Made by a program: the position numbers and the translations under genes. Under the pieces are notes generated by a model. The model worked only from the letters and a program-made list of their open reading frames with translations, searched no databases and had not been told where the DNA came from. From Chitinophaga agrisoli (GTDB taxonomy: Bacteria; Bacteroidota; Bacteroidia; Chitinophagales; Chitinophagaceae): a DNA stretch of 64,000 bases. Positions 7,197-13,722 of this stretch are shown here, in pieces (within the stretch, counting starts at the first letter, position 1; each line of letters opens with the position of its first letter). Where the stretch lies: the NCBI RefSeq assembly GCF_008386695.1, contig NZ_VUOC01000002.1:1480481-1544480 (forward strand). Direction: 5' to 3'.

Positions 7197-9716
7197 CTAC
7201 TGCACCAGGAATACCGCATTGCTGAACAGCAATTTCCCATTTTCCCAGAAGCTGCGGAAGAGCGGGTCATCTGCCAACATAATGAGCTTTCCATCTCCTA
7301 TCTCCTTTACGCCAAACAAGAGGCCATCTTTCAGGCGGGCGCGGGTATCTACGCCTACAAAGCCGCTCAGGTAGTTGTCTTTTTTTAGTACCCCTACATT
7401 CCAGCCATCATCGGTAAGGAACTCATAGATATTATCGTCTTGTTTAAGGGTGTAGTAAGTATCCGGATAACCTAAAGCAAGGGGATGCGTATTGTCCAGC
7501 TGCACCCTGTATATAGCGCCGGGGATCTGTTGCCGGGCACTTTCGCGCTCGCGGTTACCGTATGGTTTGATAACAGCGTATGGGTCTTTTTTGGTGGCGC
7601 TGTCGCTATCTTTTCCCTTTTTGAGATGAATACCCCAGTCGCCATCAGCCAGGCCGGCAAGGGCGCCTTCGAGGGCAATGAGCCTGCCGCCGCCTTTTAC
7701 CCATTCCCGGAGGCGGGCTACCGTATTTTTATCTTCCAGGAAATCGTAATCGCCATCCGGTAAGATAAGCACATTGATGCTGTTCCAGTCTATGCGGCGG
7801 AGATTGCGCACATTTACCAGCGTAAGGGGATAATCGATCTGCTGCTCAAAGAAGTGCCATATTTCCCCGGCATTCAGGGAAGATACACCCTCTCCTACCA
7901 GCATAGCTACGTGTAAAGGCTGTATGTAGCGCACTTTATCGGAGCCAAAATCTGTTCCTTTGTCAACAAAGCCGGTGGTCACCGCATCGAGCTGCATCTT
8001 TGCCTCGTTCGCGGCGTTCGTGATAATACCGTCAAAACGGGCGCCCAGATCCGTGTTACCGGAACGGGGTATGATGAGCGTACCAGCCGGGAAAGTACGG
8101 CCGGCGGTGGTGAACGGCGCCTCTGCGTAACGCACCTTCACATGCTGGCGTAGTAATGCCGTAAGCAGGCGTACATCCTTTACACTGTTCCAGCGGGCCA
8201 GGTAAGCATAAGGTTTAGTAGCTGCCAGGGCCGTGTTATTATTGGCCGGCAGGGAGTCTGTTGCGGGGCTTAGTTGCTGCCGCACAGCATACGCCGGCAG
8301 GCCATATGCATAGGGTACCGCCCAGGCAGTAATATCGTAAGTAACGGAATCTGTTAACCGGGACTGTGGCTCGAACAGCACTTGCAATAAGTTAGAACGT
8401 GGCTGAAAAGCGCTGATAACCATATCTTCCCGGCTGATGTCGAAGCTCTCCGTTTTGCCATTGAAATAATTGAGGCCATTGGCTTTGGATACATTGGCGC
8501 CGTAGCCAAAGCTGATATTATTGCGACGCAGCAGCGTAGCCAGGCTGGCCAGCTTTTCGGTATTACCAGCGGCCTTTATTACATATGCTTTATAGGGGCC
8601 ATCCGGCGCGGTAACGGCATCACGGAAATATTTACCAAATTCCTCCATGATCTTTTGCGCTTGTCCGGAAGCCATTTCCAGGGTAGACAGGCCGGTGGTA
8701 ACATGGTGCGCAATACGGTCCGTGAGGGTGAGGGTATCGTTATCTTCTTTGAGCACGGCCACGCCACCGCGGCCCCCTCCACCCTGCTCGTAGGTCATGC
8801 CAATGGCGCCGTTGTAGGTGGGATAGGTATCCCCGTAGCTGGGATAAAACAGGTCAAAACGTTCTTTGGTAAAGTACAGCCAGCCCTGCTCATCAAAATA
8901 CTTTGCATTGTTTTTCCCGATGAGGGTTTGCATCTCGCGCTGCCAGGGTTTGATCACATCATGGAAAGGCTCTGCGGCAGGGGCAAAATAATAAGGCTCA
9001 TCGATGCCTTGTTCATGAAAGTCTACGTGTACCTCGGGCATCCATTGGTTATATACGGCTACCCGCTGCTGGGACTCTTTTTGTGTTTGCCAGGCCCAGT
9101 CGCGGTTAAGGTCAAAGAAATAGTGGTTAGCGCGCCCACCTGGCCAGGGCTCATTGTGCTCCCAGGCATACCGCAAAGGATCCGGCGGTATGCTCTGTAC
9201 CTGGTTGTAGAAGCTCACATAACGCTCCCGCCCGTCGGGGTTCAGGCAAGGGTCGATGACAACGACTATATTCTTTAACCATTGCTGCGTTTGCGTATTA
9301 TTTTTGTCTGCCAGGAGGTACAGGGTGCGCATGGAGGCTTCTGTGGATACGGCTTCGTTTCCGTGGACGTTGTAGCTGAGCCATACGATTACGGGATTAT
9401 TCTGGCTGCCGGTGGATTTACCGGTAGTTAAGGCGAGGTTCTGCTGCCGGATGGCATCTAACTTAGGGAAGTTCTCCGGGGAAGCAATGACAGCCATCAT
9501 GAGTGGGCGGCCTTCATAGGTGGTCCCGTATTGCTGGAGCTGCATATTGGGCGTAACCGCGGCCACGGCCTTAAAGTATTCCAGTACCTTGTAATGGGGA
9601 GTGAAGCGCGTTCCCAGGCGGTAGCCCAGGAATTGGTCTGGTGTGGGCAGGGAATGGGCGGTGGCGCTTAAAACCCCGGTGATTAAGGTGATTGCAAGGA
9701 ATAAGTGTCTTAACAT
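7197..9716 (-). CDS. Secreted M14-family zinc carboxypeptidase with a large C-terminal region
   Basis: An 839-residue exported protein (signal peptide to about residue 20). Residues ~40-350 form the M14 domain: the zinc motif HGNE (His118, Glu121), NPDGRERY at 159-166 and the later metal-ligand region EVHVDFHEQG (His230/His234). The catalytic Glu is probably in the ITYEQGG-like stretch MTYEQGGGGRGG. The remaining ~450 residues include a Rossmann/GATase-like segment (VLILPDGDYDFLED, WVKGGGRLIALEG) that is usual for the large Bacteroidota members. It probably trims peptides in the periplasm or outside the cell. Its start codon overlaps the end of the upstream Imm8-like gene by 7 bases (ATGTTAA). 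Confidence 0.88.
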   Translation of the reverse strand: MLRHLFLAITLITGVLSATAHSLPTPDQFLGYRLGTRFTPHYKVLEYFKAVAAVTPNMQLQQYGTTYEGRPLMMAVIASPENFPKLDAIRQQNLALTTGKSTGSQNNPVIVWLSYNVHGNEAVSTEASMRTLYLLADKNNTQTQQWLKNIVVVIDPCLNPDGRERYVSFYNQVQSIPPDPLRYAWEHNEPWPGGRANHYFFDLNRDWAWQTQKESQQRVAVYNQWMPEVHVDFHEQGIDEPYYFAPAAEPFHDVIKPWQREMQTLIGKNNAKYFDEQGWLYFTKERFDLFYPSYGDTYPTYNGAIGMTYEQGGGGRGGVAVLKEDNDTLTLTDRIAHHVTTGLSTLEMASGQAQKIMEEFGKYFRDAVTAPDGPYKAYVIKAAGNTEKLASLATLLRRNNISFGYGANVSKANGLNYFNGKTESFDISREDMVISAFQPRSNLLQVLFEPQSRLTDSVTYDITAWAVPYAYGLPAYAVRQQLSPATDSLPANNNTALAATKPYAYLARWNSVKDVRLLTALLRQHVKVRYAEAPFTTAGRTFPAGTLIIPRSGNTDLGARFDGIITNAANEAKMQLDAVTTGFVDKGTDFGSDKVRYIQPLHVAMLVGEGVSSLNAGEIWHFFEQQIDYPLTLVNVRNLRRIDWNSINVLILPDGDYDFLEDKNTVARLREWVKGGGRLIALEGALAGLADGDWGIHLKKGKDSDSATKKDPYAVIKPYGNRERESARQQIPGAIYRVQLDNTHPLALGYPDTYYTLKQDDNIYEFLTDDGWNVGVLKKDNYLSGFVGVDTRARLKDGLLFGVKEIGDGKLIMLADDPLFRSFWENGKLLFSNAVFLVQ

Positions 9717-9991
9717 ACAGGCGAGTGGTTCAGTGTTCTAAGATAAGGATTAGGTGGCAATCGTTCAATAAATAACGGGAGTCCCATAGGCGTTGCTACC
9801 GCAACGGTAAAATACGTCAGGTTATCCCATCCATCACCCGGATCATCACTTGAAAAATTATAGTAGATCTCTAGTGTATAAAAAAAGTCCTTCTCATCAT
9901 CCTTATTTTCTATTTCTACATGTTCCCAATTAAAATCATGTACATGTATTTGCAACATATTTCCCCAATTTCTAATAATAGAATAAATCAA
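9710..9991 (-). CDS. Imm8-like immunity protein
   Basis: A 93-residue protein with the pattern of the Imm8 family of polymorphic-toxin immunity proteins: an early strand IHVHDFNWEHVEIENKDD, then DPGDGWDNLTYFTVAVATP and a C-terminal LFIERLPPNP. These small cytoplasmic proteins are thought to bind and block a cognate toxin domain; no toxin gene is in the window. The DNA is visibly richer in A+T than the peptidase gene it touches. Its stop codon overlaps the peptidase start. Assignment rests on motif recall, not on an alignment. Confidence 0.6.
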   Translation of the reverse strand: MIYSIIRNWGNMLQIHVHDFNWEHVEIENKDDEKDFFYTLEIYYNFSSDDPGDGWDNLTYFTVAVATPMGLPLFIERLPPNPYLRTLNHSPVC

Positions 9992-10067
9992 TCCGATTGA
10001 AGATAAAGCCGTGCAGGCATTATATAAATTACTCTAATTGTATGCTTAAACTAAATAAAGGCATTCT

Positions 10068-10448
10068 CTATTTAGCTTCTATTTTTCCAATAAATTCTTC
10101 GCGTAACGCTTGTTCATTAAATATCAGCTCAACTGTAAAATCTTTCTCTCTTATATAATTAACAAAATCCTTATCAAGTTTATAATTAGGGCATTCCTTC
10201 AGATAGTATTGGTAGTAGGAAGGCCATATCCATATACCATCTGATAAGTAGGCATGTGGTGCAATATGCTCTTTTGTTTGTAAATCCACAAAATGCCCCA
10301 TCCATCCTAATACCAGCTTACCCTTTTCCAAATAAGAGACAATGTTATTTATTAGTTCTACAGCAGCATTATTTTCGGCTAGCTGATTATCAAATGGTGT
10401 TGCCCAAGGATAATTATCTAACTCTTTAATAAAGCCTACAAATCTCAT
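10068..10448 (-). CDS. Small putative immunity protein (126 aa)
   Basis: A 126-residue soluble protein with no signal peptide. Recognisable blocks are GWMGHFVDLQTKEHIAPHAYLSDGIW, best read as GKLVLGWMGHFVDL and DGIWIWPSYYQYYL, followed by an acidic/helical C-terminus (DKDFVNYIREKDF). The Trp/Tyr-rich core, small size, low GC and position in an array of unrelated small genes fit an immunity protein. I do not recognise a named family. It is transcribed with its minus-strand neighbours but is separated from the lipoprotein gene upstream by 76 bases. Confidence 0.65.
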   Translation of the reverse strand: MRFVGFIKELDNYPWATPFDNQLAENNAAVELINNIVSYLEKGKLVLGWMGHFVDLQTKEHIAPHAYLSDGIWIWPSYYQYYLKECPNYKLDKDFVNYIREKDFTVELIFNEQALREEFIGKIEAK

Positions 10449-10524
10449 TTTATATTTTTATTACTGTGTTATAAAGCATTCCCCAAGCTCCCTGCAGATC
10501 GACAGCTTCTTTAACCAGGCATTT

Positions 10525-11004
10525 TCAGTAAAGCCCGGGCGGCAATTGACCACATTGCCTACGTATAATTTTGAGATAACTCGAATCGTAAGTAAGCACT
10601 ACCTCGCTATCCAAATTTGGAGATAAATCCACCAACTCTCCAGTTTGCAGATCCAGGTTTAATATTCCAATTAACGCACTATCATGGTCATCAGCGTTAT
10701 AAATCCGGATGCCTAGTGCTGAGTCACCAGGTTCACTAACATGTATTCTATAGTCTGACAGGTGCAAGCCGGAATCCGGTTGGTAACTGCTTGTTTGAAA
10801 CATCAAGTTTAGCGCCTGATCGCACTCCATAGCACTGTTAGCTCCTGATTGCTCTTTTGTGGTATCAGCCTCCCTGGTAATTGAATCAATCTGGCCAGTT
10901 GCAATAATTATGCTATCGCCCGCTATAGCAGCTTTTTTACCCTCGGCCGTCTCATTACACGCCCAAACACTAAGGCAAAAAAACAAAAACCAATATCTAT
11001 TCAT
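10525..11004 (-). CDS. Putative lipoprotein of unknown function
   Basis: The ATG at 11004 gives a compact lipoprotein signal peptide ending in the lipobox SVWAC; an ATG six codons upstream (11022) is the alternative. After the Cys there is a Ser/Thr/Asp/Glu-rich linker, then a ~100-residue beta-rich domain (SDYRIHVSEPGDSALGIRIYN, split here as SDYRIHVSEPGDS and ALGIRIYN; later GILNLDLQTGELVDLSP) with two Cys. No family is recognised. The AT-rich island context suggests accessory or acquired origin. Confidence 0.7.
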   Translation of the reverse strand: MNRYWFLFFCLSVWACNETAEGKKAAIAGDSIIIATGQIDSITREADTTKEQSGANSAMECDQALNLMFQTSSYQPDSGLHLSDYRIHVSEPGDSALGIRIYNADDHDSALIGILNLDLQTGELVDLSPNLDSEVVLTYDSSYLKIIRRQCGQLPPGLY

Positions 11005-11047
11005 TTGAAACTTATTAGACATCCGTTAACGCAATGGCACTGCATGA

Positions 11048-11689
11048 TCATGAATTATCATAACCAATCCTAAACTCTACTAGTATACCGTTATTAAATG
11101 TATAAACCGCCAAATAGGTTTCATACTCATTATGAAACGTGTACTCTTTCACTCCCCCCTTTTTACTGACCTCCCACTTTTTACCGCTATATATGTTTAT
11201 AAAATCTGCTTCAGACATCCCCAATCTGATCCCATTTTCCGTTTTAAACTCCTTGACGTCTAAAAATGATGAGGAATCACGTTTATTAAATGATGAACTA
11301 TATTTGACATTATATACATCATACTCGTATTTCCTACCTCCATATGCGCGATAGAGGATCAATGCTTGAGATTTATCCCCGTTATAAACAGTCGCGCACT
11401 CACATTCACCGGGAATATCTACCGGATCAATGGGACCAATTTCCTTTAAAACCGACTTAGGATCGGACAGAAAAATCCCATTTACTGAGGAATCCAGCAA
11501 TCCTAACGTATCCCTTTCCTCTTCGAAAGTATATTTAGGGACAGGTATTGAATCCTGTACTTGCTTTTTTTCTTCAGGCAATGTATCGGCTGGCTTAGTA
11601 GAAACTGTATTTTTAGCCGTCTCCTTGGGATCTACCTGAACACATCCGATTAACCATAACGTTACAATTAAACATGCTTTATATCTCAT
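11048..11689 (-). CDS. Putative lipoprotein of unknown function
   Basis: A 213-residue lipoprotein: a short signal peptide ends in LIGC (Cys16). A Lys/Thr/Pro-rich linker follows. The C-terminal domain contains a CEC motif (IPGECECATVY) and a segment typical of proteins that test for small conserved surfaces: GIRLGMSEADFINIYSGKKW, then Tyr-rich strands ending VEFRIGY. The GI(R/T)LG(M/K)SxxDF motif occurs in many Bacteroidota lipoproteins of unknown role. It lies 25 bases upstream of the other lipoprotein gene on the same strand, so the two probably share a transcript. Confidence 0.7.
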   Translation of the reverse strand: MRYKACLIVTLWLIGCVQVDPKETAKNTVSTKPADTLPEEKKQVQDSIPVPKYTFEEERDTLGLLDSSVNGIFLSDPKSVLKEIGPIDPVDIPGECECATVYNGDKSQALILYRAYGGRKYEYDVYNVKYSSSFNKRDSSSFLDVKEFKTENGIRLGMSEADFINIYSGKKWEVSKKGGVKEYTFHNEYETYLAVYTFNNGILVEFRIGYDNS

Positions 11690-11762
11690 ATTAATAAACT
11701 AAAATCCCTTTTTTTTTCACCTTGGCGTCCGCACCCAGGACTCGTGCTGCAAAGCCAATACC

Positions 11763-12263
11763 TTATTCTACAAATAATCCTAAGTCCTCTATTTGTCTTT
11801 TTAATTGTTCATTACCCAATATATCCAACCCATTACTATACATGTAATAATCATAACCAAATCGTATCGCACAATTATCGTCCCAAAACAACTCACACCA
11901 TGCATATTCCCGTAAAATTAAGGTCATCAACGGAGGCAACTTGTCTACATCCAGTATCATCCCGTCGTGTAACTCCTTATACAGAGAAAGATAGTCGACA
12001 GGCACCTCTCCCTCACTATAAGGTTTTTCTACATTATTAGTGCATACACGACTACATCCCACCTCCCGAAGGAGCAACAATGCTGCCGCAATATATTGCG
12101 ACTCCACTTTTAGATATGTATCTTCCGTCAACACTCCATCCTTGAACGTCTTTCCTATGTCATGAAAAGATGTCCAATCATTTTCCAAAAACGCCCCATT
12201 CGCCGATCTTAAACGGGGATCATACTTGGTAATACGCCGTGCTGCAAGTCTCCAATTATCCAT
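11763..12263 (-). CDS. Putative immunity protein (166 aa)
   Basis: A 166-residue soluble acidic protein. The N-terminal block NWRLAARRITKYDP, then NDWTSFHDIGKTF, looks like a conserved module of immunity-like proteins found in mixed arrays, but I cannot name the family. The middle is helical (YIAAALLLLREVGCSRVC) and the C-terminus is Tyr-rich (FGYDYYMYSNGLDI). It has no signal peptide. Low GC and the minus-strand array context support an accessory immunity gene; no partner toxin is visible. Confidence 0.65.
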   Translation of the reverse strand: MDNWRLAARRITKYDPRLRSANGAFLENDWTSFHDIGKTFKDGVLTEDTYLKVESQYIAAALLLLREVGCSRVCTNNVEKPYSEGEVPVDYLSLYKELHDGMILDVDKLPPLMTLILREYAWCELFWDDNCAIRFGYDYYMYSNGLDILGNEQLKRQIEDLGLFVE

Positions 12264-12306
12264 AAACTAACAGGTATATATTTGCCGCTATTTATCCGAC
12301 CTTAAA

Positions 12307-13029
12307 TCAAACTAAGAAATCGTAAACAATACCTTTTGCCTTCTTTAATATTTCCCTATCAAGTTTCCATAGGTATAAATTTTCAGCAACCCTTTTAATA
12401 TTGCCAAGAAAATTATTTGATATGACATCTTTCAGCGAAACACCTTCTATTTCCTTTTTAAGTTGGGTCAAATGAATTAAATTTTCCATATACCCCCCGG
12501 ATATATCCAATATTTATTTTTTCACTGTTAGCACTCCAGTTTTTCATTCCCTTTTCCGACTCATCAAAGAGCTTGCTAACATCTTTAGAATGTGTCCAAT
12601 CAGCTATAGCAAAAGAAAATATCCATTGGTCCATTTTAACCGGATAACTAAATCCATACTTGATATCAAAAAACGGGAGGACTTCTTTTATAAATAACGT
12701 GAGATCAAACATTCCATCAGTCTCCCCGTTAAGACAAACCGTCAAGGTTACATGACGAGAAATCTCAAATTCAACAGCAACTTTACGATCAGCTGACCGT
12801 ATATCTTCATCATCTAAACTAAAATTACAATTTCGTCTACCCTTACCTGACGAAGCTTCTTTTCGATAGCATCAACTGATCCATATTTCTCTTCACAATG
12901 CTCGTCATAAAACCCTGCTTGTTTAAAACTCACATTCAGATCTTCAAAAAAATTCTTGATGATTTTGAATAAATCATAAGTTAGGGACCGTTCAAAATTA
13001 TAGGTATAAAACACGTAACATTTCGCCAT
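12307..13029 (-). pseudogene. Immunity-like gene broken by two compensating frameshifts
   Basis: Three short frames on the minus strand read as one protein if two single-base changes are repaired. Frame one runs from ATG 13029 (MAKCYVFYTYNFERSL) to a stop at 12814. Adding one T to the T4 tract at 12821-12824 continues into SLDDEDIRSADRKVAVEFE and the 12458-12745 reading frame. Removing one G from the G6 tract at 12493-12498 joins that to GYMENLIHLTQL and the 12307-12510 frame, ending KGIVYDFLV. The repaired product is 240 residues with no signal peptide and no known family. The middle segment has no ATG of its own. It is either a decaying gene or a phase-variable or misread one. Confidence 0.7.
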
Positions 13030-13064
13030 ATTTTCTTCTCTTTTTTGTAAAATCACCGTACCAT

Positions 13065-13451
13065 TTAGAAGGTAATATACATGATCTTGTTAGTCTTAAT
13101 GGCTATCCCTAACAATCTAAGCATATCCTGCAATATCTCTTTCTCCCTACCACTGCTGATCGTTTCCACATAACTGCTCAACCGTTCAAAAACCCTCAAC
13201 TTCTCCTCTGGTGAAACAATCCAGTCATCTTCTCCGGGGCCCAACATACCGTCAATCTCTTCATTAATGATATCCAGCGAAGCACCCGCATTTAAGATAT
13301 AAACATCCTTTTGACTTAACAGCAACACGTTGGGATGTGAGCGATTCTCGTTCATCCAATTTATTGCTTTCTCATAAAAGTTTTCCTGCTCCTCATCAAA
13401 ATTCGCGGGAGCAACAAAAACGGGATACATATGTTCGTTGATTGTATTCAT
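13065..13451 (-). CDS. Small acidic protein, putative immunity protein (128 aa)
   Basis: A 128-residue acidic, soluble protein: MNTINEHMYPVFVAPANF, a helix EENFYEKAINWMNENR-like stretch, VLLLSQKDVYILNAG, then GPGEDDWIVSPEEKLRVFERL and a hydrophobic C-terminus. I do not recognise the family. Its ATG overlaps the stop of the small membrane-protein gene upstream (ATGA at 13448-13451), so the two are translationally coupled. It continues the AT-rich minus-strand array. Confidence 0.7.
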   Translation of the reverse strand: MNTINEHMYPVFVAPANFDEEQENFYEKAINWMNENRSHPNVLLLSQKDVYILNAGASLDIINEEIDGMLGPGEDDWIVSPEEKLRVFERLSSYVETISSGREKEILQDMLRLLGIAIKTNKIMYITF

Positions 13452-13639
13452 ACCACATCAGACCAAATAATACCCACTATAATAGCGGCTACCATCATCA
13501 AAAAGCCAACTACGCCATTAATAAAACCATCTTCCAATACATCGCGGAACCGCCGCCTGCATCCCGTACATAACCAGCGAACGGATGCGCCTACGAATTT
13601 GACTGCCGAGGCCAGGATCTCTTCAACAATGAAGTGCAT
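13448..13639 (-). CDS. Small single-pass membrane protein (63 aa)
   Basis: A 63-residue protein: an amphipathic N-terminal half with a CTGCRRRFRDVLED segment and one C-terminal transmembrane helix (NGVVGFLMMVAAIIVGIIW). It overlaps the next gene by four bases (ATGA), which argues that it is a true gene despite its size. As the first gene of the AT-rich array it could anchor or assist a neighbouring immunity factor, but this is inference. Confidence 0.6.
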   Translation of the reverse strand: MHFIVEEILASAVKFVGASVRWLCTGCRRRFRDVLEDGFINGVVGFLMMVAAIIVGIIWSDVV

Positions 13640-13662
13640 AAGGGAGGATTAAAAGGTATAGG

Positions 13663-13698
13663 CAAAAAAACACGGATAGGCAACCTCCCATCCGTGTT
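13663..13698 (-). terminator. Rho-independent terminator of the TonB receptor gene
   Basis: AACACGGAT (13669-13677) and ATCCGTGTT (13690-13698) form a 9-bp stem. Read on the minus strand it is followed by a T7 tract (the A run at 13664-13670). It lies just after the stop of the 13723-16497 receptor gene and insulates it from the immunity-like array. Confidence 0.8.
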
Positions 13699-13722
13699 AA
13701 AAATATACTGAAATCTCCATTC

